From assembly GCA_964387285.1 (NCBI GenBank), contig CAYLWO010000002.1, forward strand, positions 62,001 to 126,000: 64,000 bases of DNA. The letters are read 5' to 3'. How positions within the stretch are numbered: position 1 is the stretch's first letter; every line of letters starts with the position of its first letter. This stretch comes from Anaerohabitans sp964387285. GTDB lineage: Bacteria; Zhuqueibacterota; Zhuqueibacteria; Residuimicrobiales; Residuimicrobiaceae. Of the stretch, positions 1 to 9,413 are shown one piece after another. The notes under the pieces are model-generated. The model ran no database searches. It had not been told where the DNA came from and saw nothing but the letters and a program-made list of their open reading frames with translations. Both the position numbers and the translations under genes were made by a program.

Positions 1-1
1 G

Positions 2-817
2 TCGATGGATAGTGAATTTTGGCAAAAAGTAAAACTAGGCGCTGAAGACGCTGCCAAAGAATTCCCGGAAGTTAAATTATCGGTGCTGGCGCCTGCACGG
101 GAAATCAATATCGATCAGCAGGTAAATATTATTGAAGATCAAATATTAAAGCATGTTTCTGCATTGGCTGTCTCACCCTGCGGCACAGCTGAAATTTTAC
201 CCGTTCTTGAAAAGGCGCGCGCCCTGTCGATTCCGGTCGTTATCTTCAATTCGGACATTGAATGGCAACACAAATTGACTTTTGTCGGAACCGACAATCG
301 AATGGGGGGGCGATTGGCCGGCGAGCGCATTATCGACGCTTTGCATGGCAAAGGAAAAGTCGCTGTCATTCGGGGCATCATGGGGATTCGCGGCCATGAG
401 GAGCGTGTCGCAGGCTTTTTAGATGCCGTAAAAATCGCTTCCGGAATCGAGGTGGTCGCCATACAACCGGCAAATAGTGAACGGGAATTGGCACTGACCG
501 TCATGGAGAATATTCTCACACTCCATCCTGATCTGGATGCGGCATTCATAACAAATGATGGCATGGCGCTCGGCGCACTGGAAGCCGTGGATAGTCATCG
601 ACTCTCCGGCAGGCTCATCATGATCGGATTCGATGCCGGACACGAGGCCGTTAATGCCGTTCGCGCAGGCCGGTTAACCGCCGTAATAGCCCAGGATCCC
701 TACAATATGGGCAGGCAATCCTTTTGGGCAGCGTTGAAAGCAGCACAAAATGAAACCATCCCAAAACGCATCGATACGGGTACACGGTTGATTGATAGAG
801 AAAACGTGGATCGGTAG
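2..817 (+). CDS. Periplasmic sugar-binding protein of an ABC transporter (5' end outside window)
   Basis: The reading frame is open to the left edge, so the signal peptide and about 40-50 N-terminal residues are missing. What remains (about 271 residues) has the two-lobe Peripla_BP_4 pattern of RbsB-like proteins: a first lobe ending near VIFNSD, a VGTDN linker typical of the family, a KVAVIRG strand, then a second lobe with AAFITNDGMALGALEAV and IGFDAG. Proteins of this family deliver monosaccharides to an ABC permease in the inner membrane. The gene is convergent with the minus-strand catabolic operon that follows. Its permease and ATPase partners would lie left of the window. The ligand cannot be told from sequence. 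Confidence 0.85.
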   Translation, partial: SMDSEFWQKVKLGAEDAAKEFPEVKLSVLAPAREINIDQQVNIIEDQILKHVSALAVSPCGTAEILPVLEKARALSIPVVIFNSDIEWQHKLTFVGTDNRMGGRLAGERIIDALHGKGKVAVIRGIMGIRGHEERVAGFLDAVKIASGIEVVAIQPANSERELALTVMENILTLHPDLDAAFITNDGMALGALEAVDSHRLSGRLIMIGFDAGHEAVNAVRAGRLTAVIAQDPYNMGRQSFWAALKAAQNETIPKRIDTGTRLIDRENVDR

Positions 818-971
818 GGAGGATTTTGTCAATGTGCGCGCTGAGCCAAGAGCCGAGAGTTAAAAATCAACGTTGTGCAAAAATCTTCGTAAGCGTAACA
901 ATTCGGCATTCCCGTTCATTTGCAGAAAAAGGACTTTCTGTACAAATCCGGCAACCAGGCCGGAGGATGAT

Positions 972-1733
972 CTATTGATCCAACATAACGTGGGCATCCG
1001 ATATATAGGACATATCTTTCTGGTTTCTAAAAAAGTCCATCCAGATATAATGCAGATGCCGTTCATGGCTTACGCGTACACCATGGTTTGAGCCGAGAGG
1101 AATGTGCAGCAATGTATCCTCTTCAAATAGTGCCTCGTGTCCATCCGCAGTAACATAACAGGAATTTTCCGGCAAGCCATAGAATAATTGTTCCAGCATC
1201 GGGTGGCTATGGGGCGCCACCTCATCCGGTCCTATTGTTTGCACCGAACCCATGGACATCCGCGGAACGAGATTATTCGGGATCAGCATGCGGCTGACTG
1301 TTTTTTTACTCTTAATGTCTTCTTTGTAAGGGTGACAGTCTGCATAATTGGCAAAATAGGGATATTTATTCGCTACGGTTTTCAAATAGACCTGATCCGG
1401 TTTGCTCAATTCCAGGATAATTTCGAGAAACGCAATGTCAGGATCATGCGCTTCTACAGCAAACGATCTTTGTGCATCCGGCACAAAAACTGAAAGCCTG
1501 TGAAAGGGAAAAGTCCTGACCCCGTGCCTGATCACGCCTTTTCCGCTGAAGAAAAGAAAGACCAAACTCCTTTGTTCACTCGGATATGCTTCATACACGG
1601 CGCCACGATGAACGATTACATGATTTGTAGTGACGCCTTCAATCTCGCCCTTGAGTAATTCATGTTTCAGGACTCCTGTCTGCCCGGATGATAAATTGTG
1701 GCGGGTCTTTTCAATCTTGATACAGTCAGCCAT
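972..1733 (-). CDS. Cupin-fold protein, last gene of the catabolic operon
   Basis: The 253-residue protein has no signal peptide. Its C-terminal half (about residues 150-250) shows a cupin pattern: a SMGSVQTIGPDEVAPHSHP stretch, then a second conserved strand LLHIPLGSNHGVRV, with His residues placed as metal ligands. The N-terminal half looks like a second, degenerate cupin (GKGVIRHG, LSVFVPDAQRSFAVEA). Bicupins of this type are often sugar isomerases, dioxygenases or sensor domains. There is no AraC helix-turn-helix, so a regulator of that family is unlikely. The ATG lies 2 nt after the stop of the ceramidase-like gene, so the two are translationally linked. Substrate unknown. Confidence 0.7.
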   Translation of the reverse strand: MADCIKIEKTRHNLSSGQTGVLKHELLKGEIEGVTTNHVIVHRGAVYEAYPSEQRSLVFLFFSGKGVIRHGVRTFPFHRLSVFVPDAQRSFAVEAHDPDIAFLEIILELSKPDQVYLKTVANKYPYFANYADCHPYKEDIKSKKTVSRMLIPNNLVPRMSMGSVQTIGPDEVAPHSHPMLEQLFYGLPENSCYVTADGHEALFEEDTLLHIPLGSNHGVRVSHERHLHYIWMDFFRNQKDMSYISDAHVMLDQ

Positions 1734-1735
1734 TG

Positions 1736-3220
1736 CTATTCTTCATTCAAATATAATTTATCTATCAGCTTGTGTGCGGTAGCGACGATTATTTCTGATG
1801 ATTCCGGATTTACGATGCAGACGCTGGGTTCATAGCCTCCTTCCTCCATTTGATCGCCTGGCGGAATATAGGAAATGTATTCATTGGCGATGCCCACGGT
1901 CATGGGATTTGCCGACGCGACCGGCTGGATCATCTGCATACCTGTTGTATGGTACAGTTCTCCGGGACTCATGATCAGGACGCTATCATTCAACTTTAGG
2001 CCGTACTCGAAGGTGTTGATGAATCCCTGCTTCCGATACTCCGGTCGCAGGCAATGGACCACCTCTTTGCTGCGATAATAGAACCAGAAATCATTCTGCA
2101 ACTTTCGTCGCTGTTCCGGTTCATGCGTCTCATCATAAATTTTTTCAATGCGATTCATGTGCTGTTCGCCGCTTTCCAGGCTGTCTGGCAGGTCTGTTCG
2201 CAACGGAAGGGAAAGGGGCTCTGCACAAAATTTCATGCTGGTTAATGGCTTCCAGATGTTTTCGGAAAGATTGGCGATGAGAATCTCCGCCAACCCTTCT
2301 CCATACTCTTTTGCACAGGCATGGGAATACTCTCGATTCAATGGTCGCAAATCACCCGAGGGTCCCTGCCCGAACAGGGAAATTCCACCTAACCGATTTT
2401 CGATGCGTTTTTTAAGATAGCCGGGGTAATCGGCCGAAATATCGCCATTCACTTTCTTTTCCGACACGATCACGGCGTGAGCGGCAAAGCGGATAAAGCT
2501 GCCGGTCACTTTTTTCGTGTTCGCATCCCTGAAGAAGAGGGCTTGCAAGCGGTCATCCACATCGCGATGCGTGATGAAACGGTTGTTTTCGGCGATATAA
2601 TCATCCGGCTTTGCGCCAAGATTTCGAATCCATTCCTTAACCTGCTCTGTCGCATCCAGATGATCTTCATGGACCTCGCAAAAGTCATTGAACATGATGG
2701 TCCGTGTTCCGATTCCCGGTACATGGATGTGCCGGTTGATGACGTATTTTTTTCCGTCAATTTTTGCATGTACGGCGCTGATTTCAGTTTCAGCTATGTC
2801 CCGTTTCGCCTGCCGAACAGCGTCGGCGATAAGCCTTTGCAATTTTTTCGCATCATAGGCCAGTGTGACGTGACAATGGGAAGGCATAAAAACGACCCGG
2901 TCGCCGGCAATACGGCATTCGGCCAGAACCGGATCACGCATTACATCCAGATCATGATATTCGAGATCGCAGTGGTCAATCGCGACCAGGACGAATGGGC
3001 CGTGATCATCTTCTCCATACATCATGGAAATATGCAGCGGTTCAATCACGGCACGTTGTCCGCCTTCTTCGGGACGCCACATTCCAACAACACGATCGGA
3101 AATGTCAAATTTTTTCTCCCGCGCATAGTTCTTTTCAGCAGATCCGGCTGCAGACCCAATTGTGGTCGCCCGCCAATCGACGGCGTCCATCAGGTTCATT
3201 TTACTAAATCCTACTTTCAC
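1736..3220 (-). CDS. Neutral/alkaline ceramidase-like protein
   Basis: This 494-residue protein matches the N-terminal catalytic domain of neutral ceramidases (PF04734 type). It starts with KVGFSKMNLMD, like the family opening strand, has VVFMPSHCHVT in the place of the zinc-binding histidine loop, and carries FAAHAVIV followed by ISADYPGYLKKRIENRLGG and LFGQGPSGDLRP, the family's active-site block. No signal peptide is visible. In FCB and planctomycete genomes many such proteins occur in sugar catabolic clusters with no link to ceramide, so amide hydrolysis is known for the family but the substrate here is open. The start is GTG; an in-frame ATG 7 codons later is possible. Confidence 0.7.
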   Translation of the reverse strand: MKVGFSKMNLMDAVDWRATTIGSAAGSAEKNYAREKKFDISDRVVGMWRPEEGGQRAVIEPLHISMMYGEDDHGPFVLVAIDHCDLEYHDLDVMRDPVLAECRIAGDRVVFMPSHCHVTLAYDAKKLQRLIADAVRQAKRDIAETEISAVHAKIDGKKYVINRHIHVPGIGTRTIMFNDFCEVHEDHLDATEQVKEWIRNLGAKPDDYIAENNRFITHRDVDDRLQALFFRDANTKKVTGSFIRFAAHAVIVSEKKVNGDISADYPGYLKKRIENRLGGISLFGQGPSGDLRPLNREYSHACAKEYGEGLAEILIANLSENIWKPLTSMKFCAEPLSLPLRTDLPDSLESGEQHMNRIEKIYDETHEPEQRRKLQNDFWFYYRSKEVVHCLRPEYRKQGFINTFEYGLKLNDSVLIMSPGELYHTTGMQMIQPVASANPMTVGIANEYISYIPPGDQMEEGGYEPSVCIVNPESSEIIVATAHKLIDKLYLNEE

Positions 3221-3236
3221 GGTGCTTTTGCCTTAT

Positions 3237-4370
3237 TTATTGCTTCGGTTTTGGAAACACAGCTCCAGGGATACATTTCCCGGCTAACGCCAGGAAAGCA
3301 AAGGTTGTCGTTTGTGTATGAAGACCGGTCAGAATTTCAAGTTCTGCCGTGTCTGAAAAAGTATAGTTCAATATTTTGTTTGCTGCCTGCTCAATTCGAG
3401 GATCGCGCTCCATGTTGTGATAATACCAGTTCAGCACAACCGATAAGGCAGGCAACTTTTGCCGCCACCAAGAGACACGACAATCCATGCCGCCATCTTT
3501 TCGCTGATTCTCTAAAACAATATCAACCAGTGAGCGCAGTTTCTTTTGGATTCTCGGATAATACGCCTCCTGGTCACGCAAATGCTCGGCATTGACAATT
3601 AATCCTTCTCCAAGATACATGACAAACGTGGTGATGCCGTCCTTAAAACTGGTTCCAACCGTCACGTCAGCTTTAGTGTAATCGAACGCCAGCAACCAAT
3701 CGCACGCTTCCATGGCAACGGTTTTGTATTTTTCGATTTTCGTCACATCGTACAGATGCCACGCCAATGCGCTGAAAAGCGAAGTCCCGATCCAGAATTC
3801 CCGGATGGGATTCAACTCGCCGTTTCGCCACCCGCTCGGCAGCGAGCCGTTGGGATTGCGCCAGTTATCAATGATATAGTCCACGAACATTTTCACGGAA
3901 TTGATATACCGATCACGTTGAGCGCCTACGATCTGTGGATTGGTGGCCACGGCCAATACCGCCAATCCGATGCAGCAACAATCCGCCGGATACCAGCCCA
4001 GCGGGCGTTCGTAACCGGTATCATCATACCCCATGGCGTATGCGCCCGGATGCAGCGTTTTCCCCTGCAACGAAAGCATGCGGTCCGTCCAACGAACGGC
4101 ATAATTCAGATCATAATTATCATTAGTATAATGGTCGTAGGCAATGAGAATGGCGCGCACGGCATAGGATTCGATATAATGCTGAATGGCGTAATTGCCG
4201 TTCGTTCTGTCAAACTGATGCTCGATATTGCGCAGGTACTGGATGAATTGTCGCTGCCGGATCAGGGTATCCTGATTTTCTTTTCCTGAGCAAGGCTGAA
4301 TGCCGAAACCGATCAGCACTACTAGCAATAGAATGCTTTTAATTAATGGAAGGAATCTATTTGCCTGCAT
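3237..4370 (-). CDS. Secreted protein with probable alpha/alpha-barrel fold, function unknown
   Basis: The 377-residue protein opens with a basic N-terminus and a hydrophobic segment (residues about 10-25), a likely Sec signal. The rest is helix-rich with repeated Trp/Tyr/Asp motifs (AVRWTDRMLSLQG, LGWYPADCCCIGLAVLAVA, DYIIDNWRNPNGSLPSGWRNGE), as in (alpha/alpha)6 toroid carbohydrate-active enzymes such as glucuronyl hydrolases, lyases and epimerases. I could not place it in a named family. I chose the ATG at 4370 because AGGAG lies 5 nt upstream; a GTG 6 nt earlier would overlap that site. It sits between the symporter and the ceramidase-like gene, which fits processing of a carbohydrate outside the cytoplasm. 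Confidence 0.6.
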   Translation of the reverse strand: MQANRFLPLIKSILLLVVLIGFGIQPCSGKENQDTLIRQRQFIQYLRNIEHQFDRTNGNYAIQHYIESYAVRAILIAYDHYTNDNYDLNYAVRWTDRMLSLQGKTLHPGAYAMGYDDTGYERPLGWYPADCCCIGLAVLAVATNPQIVGAQRDRYINSVKMFVDYIIDNWRNPNGSLPSGWRNGELNPIREFWIGTSLFSALAWHLYDVTKIEKYKTVAMEACDWLLAFDYTKADVTVGTSFKDGITTFVMYLGEGLIVNAEHLRDQEAYYPRIQKKLRSLVDIVLENQRKDGGMDCRVSWWRQKLPALSVVLNWYYHNMERDPRIEQAANKILNYTFSDTAELEILTGLHTQTTTFAFLALAGKCIPGAVFPKPKQ

Positions 4371-4433
4371 GGTCACTCCTTATTTTTGATCTGCGCAGCC
4401 CCTGGCCATGTCGAACGCAAGAGCTAAAAATTT

Positions 4434-6152
4434 TTACCGGTTGCTCGGCTTGTACAGGAGCACACTCCCGATGCCAATTAAACCGATACTGCTGAGAAAA
4501 TTAGGCCAAAAACCGCCATCCGCTTTTGTCAGGATACCGGCCAGCAGCAGAAAGGCCCCAAAAATGACACAGCCGGAGCCGATGACGCCGTTAATATTGG
4601 GAATATTTTTTTTTGTGAACCGTTCTGTGCCGGCAACACGATCTTGTATTTCCGGCCTGGACCTGGTTGTCAGTCTGGCAAAAAGGATTTGAACCTCTTC
4701 TTTGCGTTTACCCTTTACCGGATCAATGATTCCGGCGATAAAGAAAGTCACCATCGTGACGCCGGAATTGATCAGCACTGTTTCCAACAAAGGCAGTTTA
4801 AACCAAAACTGAGTGACCAGGCCGGAAACGAATCCGACCGCGAAGGCCAGATTGGCTCCCCAAGCCGGGGTTCGTTTGTTGTAAAGACCCAGCAGTGGCG
4901 GCAAATAGGTCGGTGAACTCGTCAATCCCAGGGCCAGATAGCAAAACTTGAATGCACCGCCCAGATTTTCCACCTGCGATCCGATCAACGTACAGAGCAG
5001 GGCAATTCCCAGTGTTGAGAAACGTCCGATCCAGAGCAATTTCTGCTCCCGGATTTCACGGGATTTTTTAAGCAGATCGTGATAAATGTCCCTTGTGCAA
5101 ACCGCAGACAGAATGTTATATTCGGCGGACAAGGCGCTCATGGTAGCCGAAAAACCGGCCACGATAATAAAGCCCATCAGTCCGGCAGGGAGCAGTTTCA
5201 GGCACACCAACACATAGCTTCTCTCTGCAGCCAGGTGCATGGGGAGACCTCCGGCTACCAGTTGATTGATCTCTTTGGCGATGATTTGCGGGCCCAAAGC
5301 GCCGGGCAGAAACAGTATAGGCATCACTACTAGCGTTGCCAGGGCTGAAATATAGCAGACCTTTTTCGCTTCCCACTCGCTGGGAGTGGTGGTATAGCGC
5401 TGAACAAGCGACCAGAATCCATTATTATTAATAAAATTAAGCAGTGCAATCGCGATTAAATACCCAATAGTAAACTCGCTGTCCGGACTAACACTCCAGA
5501 AACCTTCCGCTGAATTGGAAATAAAGGCAGAAAAACCGCCAATGGATGCCAAGCCAAGCACAGCGACTAGCATCACCGCAAAACTCATCAGGAAAAACTG
5601 GATCACATCGGTGGAAATGACCGCCCACAGGCCGCCGAGAAAGGTATAGATCACGATAATAAAACTAGATCCCCACAATCCCAAACCCTTGCCGATGCCC
5701 AGCCCCATACCAACAAATACCGCCGTGGCATAAATCCGGTTGCCATTGTCCAGAATTCGTGATGGAATGCCCACAAAACTGAACAGGTATCGTGTGGAAT
5801 TGCCGAACCGCTTGCTGAGAAATTCGGGAACAGTTGTAATGCTTGCCCGGTGCCATCGGGCGGCGATAGGAGCGCTCAGGATCAAGCCCAACGCCCACAA
5901 CGGTGCATTGGCCATGACCCATCCCGCATGTCGATAGGCAACAGAAGCCTGGCCGACAAACACCATCACCGAAAAGCCGCCCATAAAGTACGATAACCCG
6001 GAGATCCAACCGGGAACAATCCGGCCGCCGGTAAAATAATCAGCGGTGTTTTTTGTTTTAAAGAAATAGTAAATGCCAACAGCCACCATCAGGGCAAAGA
6101 ATAGCATGATGGCCGAATAATCGATCCATCCATTGGCTGTCTGATTTTCCAT
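4434..6152 (-). CDS. Sodium:solute symporter (SSS family)
   Basis: The 572-residue protein has 13-14 hydrophobic segments and the SSS signature order: a first helix after YSAIMLFFALMVAVGIYYFFKTKNTADYFTGGR, the GWISGLSYFMGGFSV motif near the Na+ site, and FLSKRFG. It probably imports the substrate of this operon, a sugar, sugar acid or other organic solute, with Na+. The ATG at 6152 has AGGAG 5 nt upstream. An ATG 12 codons earlier overlaps the UroD-like gene stop (ATGA) and is also possible, but has no clear ribosome site. Confidence 0.9.
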   Translation of the reverse strand: MENQTANGWIDYSAIMLFFALMVAVGIYYFFKTKNTADYFTGGRIVPGWISGLSYFMGGFSVMVFVGQASVAYRHAGWVMANAPLWALGLILSAPIAARWHRASITTVPEFLSKRFGNSTRYLFSFVGIPSRILDNGNRIYATAVFVGMGLGIGKGLGLWGSSFIIVIYTFLGGLWAVISTDVIQFFLMSFAVMLVAVLGLASIGGFSAFISNSAEGFWSVSPDSEFTIGYLIAIALLNFINNNGFWSLVQRYTTTPSEWEAKKVCYISALATLVVMPILFLPGALGPQIIAKEINQLVAGGLPMHLAAERSYVLVCLKLLPAGLMGFIIVAGFSATMSALSAEYNILSAVCTRDIYHDLLKKSREIREQKLLWIGRFSTLGIALLCTLIGSQVENLGGAFKFCYLALGLTSSPTYLPPLLGLYNKRTPAWGANLAFAVGFVSGLVTQFWFKLPLLETVLINSGVTMVTFFIAGIIDPVKGKRKEEVQILFARLTTRSRPEIQDRVAGTERFTKKNIPNINGVIGSGCVIFGAFLLLAGILTKADGGFWPNFLSSIGLIGIGSVLLYKPSNR

Positions 6153-6184
6153 ACCTGCTCCTAAAGATTTTCCGTCTGTAGATT

Positions 6185-7282
6185 TCACTCCAGTTGGCGG
6201 TAATCGAATTCTCTAACAGCATCGTAAACAGCCAGGACATTTTCCAATGGCGCATTATACGGGATGCTGTTTTCCGGACTTATGATCAAACCACCGTTAT
6301 AACCGACCGTTTTAATGCGCATGAAGACCTCATTTTGTACATCAGAAACCGATCCATTTGGAATGGTGTCCTGAACCGAAATCGTGCCATGAAACGTCAA
6401 TTGGCGTCCATACCTGTTTTTCACCTCGACCGGATCCATACAGGCAGACTGGATGGGATTTAAAATATCAATGCCGCATTGGATCAACAACGAAATGATG
6501 GCATCAATGTTACCGTCACTATGGTACAGAATTTTGATGTCCGGTTTTGCTTGTTTAACCCGGCTGATCAGGCGCCGGAACCGGGGGACATCCAATTGCA
6601 TGAATAATTTCGGCGAAAACATCATCCCTTGTTGTCCGGCCACGTCGCCGACGATGGCCACGACATCATAACCGGCCTGCGCTGCGAGCACCGCTTTTCG
6701 TGTTTGGAACGCATACAACTGCTCGTAAAACTCCTCGACGAATCCCGGATGGGTCATCATCATCATCGATAGATGCTCGAAACCGGCGATGTGCCAGGCT
6801 AATTTGAAAGGGAATTCAATCTCTGTAACAGTGATCGAGTCCTCGTAGGGCTTGAGCATCAGCGCCATTTCCTCAACAGTCGGATAGATAACCTCCGGTA
6901 ATTTCCAGCTGTCGAGACAATCTCTGCCTACCAACGGACCCGTTTTCCACTCGACATATTTGCCGTCATCTCCCACGCGTCGCACGATTCCCCATTGATC
7001 TTCGAAGGTTTGCCTATCATGAAAGATATACGGTGTGCCGCTGCCAGGCGCATCATCGTTCAATTTACCGTTGATTTTTCTCTCATAATCGGGAAATTGC
7101 GCGGGCACGGCAATCCAGCGAAAATCAACGCCCAGATTGCAGAACACCTCTTCCGTGTCATCGGTGTGGAAATAGGTTTTCAGCGCACGGATGGTTTCTA
7201 CCCTCGGCCAAATCAGGTCCATGGGCAACCGGTCCGGGAGCTCATAGCTCAGTGTTTTCCGAAATCGTTCTTTTGCGGTCAT
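6185..7282 (-). CDS. Uroporphyrinogen decarboxylase-fold protein (URO-D/MtaA-like)
   Basis: The 365-residue protein has the URO-D barrel layout: N-terminal KERFRKTLSYELPDRLPMDL, a middle block with HPGFVEEFYEQLYAF, AIVGDVAGQQGMMFSPKLFMQLDVPRFRRLI, then ILYHSDGNIDAIISLLIQCGIDILNPIQ and a C-terminal GGLIISPENSIPYNAPLENV. The HSDGNI-type segment resembles the metal/cobamide-dependent methyltransferase branch (MtaA/CmuA) more than true HemE. Such genes are common in sugar-utilization clusters of anaerobes beside LacI regulators, with no established role. Heme synthesis is unlikely given the operon. Second gene of the operon. Confidence 0.8.
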   Translation of the reverse strand: MTAKERFRKTLSYELPDRLPMDLIWPRVETIRALKTYFHTDDTEEVFCNLGVDFRWIAVPAQFPDYERKINGKLNDDAPGSGTPYIFHDRQTFEDQWGIVRRVGDDGKYVEWKTGPLVGRDCLDSWKLPEVIYPTVEEMALMLKPYEDSITVTEIEFPFKLAWHIAGFEHLSMMMMTHPGFVEEFYEQLYAFQTRKAVLAAQAGYDVVAIVGDVAGQQGMMFSPKLFMQLDVPRFRRLISRVKQAKPDIKILYHSDGNIDAIISLLIQCGIDILNPIQSACMDPVEVKNRYGRQLTFHGTISVQDTIPNGSVSDVQNEVFMRIKTVGYNGGLIISPENSIPYNAPLENVLAVYDAVREFDYRQLE

Positions 7283-7327
7283 AAGGAATTCTCTGTCCGT
7301 TGTTAATCCGATCGATCCATTAAATGA

Positions 7328-9115
7328 CTACCGAAGCAGAAGCATTTTAATGACCTCGGAAAAAGCATCGGCTTGGATTCGACAAAAATATTCGCCGCTT
7401 GGTACAGACTGACCGGTTTGCCCGGTTCCGTTCCAGACAATATGATGCGATCCCGCTGCCTGTGTTCCGTCAACTAGGGTAGCGACGCATCGTCCGTCCA
7501 TATCAAAGATTTTCACTTTAATCGTCGCGTTACGCGGCAGGTCATAGGCTATCCGCGTCGTTGCATTGAACGGATTCGGATAATTCTGCGCCAGCCGCCA
7601 TTCGCCGGGTTCGCGAATCCGGGCATCCGACGGTGGAACAGCTGAAACCTGGCCCTCTTTAATTTCATGATAGCGGTTGATCGCCACGTTTGTAAGGACT
7701 TGCTTCATACCTAACGGCCAGCGAATGACCACCGAATCAACACTCAAATTCTTCCCCAACCCAAAGTGCACCCACGGATTATCCTGGTTTTGATAGTCTG
7801 TCGGCGCTTGTGTGAATCGTATCTGGGATTTTCCGCCGGAAAATACTTTTACCAGTGTTCCGATCGCATCGCGGTTTGATTGGGTTCCTTCAAGAATGAA
7901 TCCGATCCAGTTGCTGGTATTGGCAACATTGTGGTATAGAATATGGTTAAACTCGGCGGAGGTGAGATAAAGGTCCAGAAATCCATCGCGGTCATAGTCA
8001 AAAAACGACCCGCATTTTCGATCGCCAATTTTTGTAATGCCGATAAATTCAGCCACATCCTGAAAAACACGGACTCCGGGTTCGATTTCTTCGTTAAGAA
8101 GCAAGACATCATAAACAAGGTCATTTCTATTCAAAAAAACATCCTGGTCGCCGTCGTTATCAAAATCACCGACCGACAAACCTCGATAAGCAAATTGCAT
8201 TGGCAGCAAAAAAACCTTATCACTTACATTAACGAAATGGCCCGCTTGATTTTCCCACAGCTCATTAAAGTCAGGACCCGAGCCGGCGGAAACGCTGTGA
8301 AAATAATCCAGGTCGCCGTCGTTATCGTAATCAAACCAGGCGGTGTTCTGCGGCGGTGAAGCCTTTAATCCGATTGATTGTGAGACTTCCGAAAATTGGC
8401 CATTGTCGTTGCGAAAAATCCAGGCCCTGGCGGACAGGTCAAGATCGCCATCCAGGTCGAAATCAATCCATTGCACACCATAGGAATTATACCCGATGTC
8501 GAGAACCATTCCCATTTCCGGTTGAATGTCGACAAAGACACCCTGGTCATTCCGGAAAATATAGGGTTTGGTGTTATTGTGCTGCGCCACCAGAACGTCC
8601 AAATCACCATCCCGGTCAAAATCTCCCCAAGCACCGTTTGCATACTCATAATTAATGACAAATCCCTGTTTTCCGCCGACCAGTCCGACAGCTGCAGCTA
8701 TATCTACAAAAGTGTTGTTGTCATTGCGCAAGAGGTGTATTTTCTTTGAGGTGCCAAAATAGAGGTCCTTATCGCCATCATTATCAAAATCAATCCAGGC
8801 CGCTGTTTTTGTCTCGAGTTCATTGGTGCCGGATTCTATTTGTTGGAGAGGTGACTGAGCGGTGATGTCCTCAAAAACGCCACCGGTATTCAGATAAATT
8901 CTGCTGTAGCCCGGAGCGGCCGATCGGGCCTGATAGAGATCCGGCCAACCGTTCCGGTCGATGTCGGCAATTGCCACGCCCCATTTTGAGCTTGGCGCTG
9001 CGGTAAGCCCAACGGCTAGATTGTCCATCAATTCAAACGCGGACATCTCCTGTGCCTGCACGTTTAAAAGAAGAACCGATAGCCAAATCATAAAACCAAG
9101 TCGAAGAGTAGGCAT
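7328..9115 (-). CDS. Secreted FG-GAP/VCBS repeat protein with ASPIC/UnbV domain and type IX sorting domain
   Basis: The 595-residue protein has a signal peptide (residues about 1-22, ending VQAQ) and at least six calcium-binding FG-GAP repeats of the DxDxDGxxD type (DFDNDGDKDLYFG, DFDRDGDLDVLVA, DFDLDGDLDLSAR and others). An ASPIC/UnbV domain follows (SNWIGFILEG to WVHFGLG to VVIRWPLG). The last 85 residues are a Por/T9SS type A sorting domain (LAQNYPNPFNATTRI, FDMDGRCVATLVDG, SGEYFCRIQ). It is therefore an exported, probably surface-attached beta-propeller protein. It is the first gene of the operon, with AAGGAGG 5 nt before the ATG and the palindromic promoter about 100 bp upstream. Ligand unknown. 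Confidence 0.88.
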   Translation of the reverse strand: MPTLRLGFMIWLSVLLLNVQAQEMSAFELMDNLAVGLTAAPSSKWGVAIADIDRNGWPDLYQARSAAPGYSRIYLNTGGVFEDITAQSPLQQIESGTNELETKTAAWIDFDNDGDKDLYFGTSKKIHLLRNDNNTFVDIAAAVGLVGGKQGFVINYEYANGAWGDFDRDGDLDVLVAQHNNTKPYIFRNDQGVFVDIQPEMGMVLDIGYNSYGVQWIDFDLDGDLDLSARAWIFRNDNGQFSEVSQSIGLKASPPQNTAWFDYDNDGDLDYFHSVSAGSGPDFNELWENQAGHFVNVSDKVFLLPMQFAYRGLSVGDFDNDGDQDVFLNRNDLVYDVLLLNEEIEPGVRVFQDVAEFIGITKIGDRKCGSFFDYDRDGFLDLYLTSAEFNHILYHNVANTSNWIGFILEGTQSNRDAIGTLVKVFSGGKSQIRFTQAPTDYQNQDNPWVHFGLGKNLSVDSVVIRWPLGMKQVLTNVAINRYHEIKEGQVSAVPPSDARIREPGEWRLAQNYPNPFNATTRIAYDLPRNATIKVKIFDMDGRCVATLVDGTQAAGSHHIVWNGTGQTGQSVPSGEYFCRIQADAFSEVIKMLLLR

Positions 9116-9217
9116 ACCTTCCTCCTTGTTTTGTATTGTAATCGGTTAGTCCCTAGTTGAATGCATATGAAAAAAATTAAACATTTAAGGAGACGTTTTC
9201 AGTAAAAGCAATTCCTA

Positions 9218-9259
9218 TATTATAATGTTAACGATCACGTGATCGTTAACATTATAATA
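9218..9259. promoter_or_regulatory. Perfect 42-bp palindrome, probable LacI-family operator
   Basis: Positions 9218-9238 are the exact reverse complement of 9239-9259. The core (9227-9250) is GTTAACGATCAC joined to its complement, flanked by TATAAT-containing AT arms. It covers the -10 region of the minus-strand promoter for the catabolic operon. The LacI-family gene begins about 1.2 kb upstream and ends 155 bp away. LacI proteins bind palindromes with a central CpG, and CG is at the exact centre here. The symmetry is longer than a single LacI dimer site. Confidence 0.75.
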
Positions 9260-9282
9260 AGTAGGTTATTCAAAATTGTCAA
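9254..9282 (-). promoter_or_regulatory. Sigma-70-type promoter of the catabolic operon
   Basis: On the minus strand a consensus TTGACA (9282-9277) is followed by 17 nt and TATTAT (9259-9254). An overlapping TATAAT (9256-9251) is 3 nt further. It points to the FG-GAP gene start at 9115. The -10 box lies inside the 42-bp palindrome, so a bound repressor would block RNA polymerase directly. Confidence 0.65.
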
Positions 9283-9413
9283 GCACTATTTTGAATTTTT
9301 TTTCTGTTCTGAACAGAGCCTTTGTATAAAACAGCCTTTGTCGATTAAACTTTGCGGTGCCTTTTTTTATTTTATCACAAAATTCCGAGGCTATCGCTTC
9401 TTGGACGTTTGGC

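Noticed and set aside
2477..3595. 372-codon open frame on the plus strand
   Set aside because: It runs opposite the ceramidase-like gene and the following secreted-protein gene, both with clear family or signal features. Its protein has no recognisable motif.
4680..4700. tRNA T-arm-like string GGATTTGAACC
   Set aside because: It lies within the SSS symporter coding sequence, and no cloverleaf could be drawn around it.
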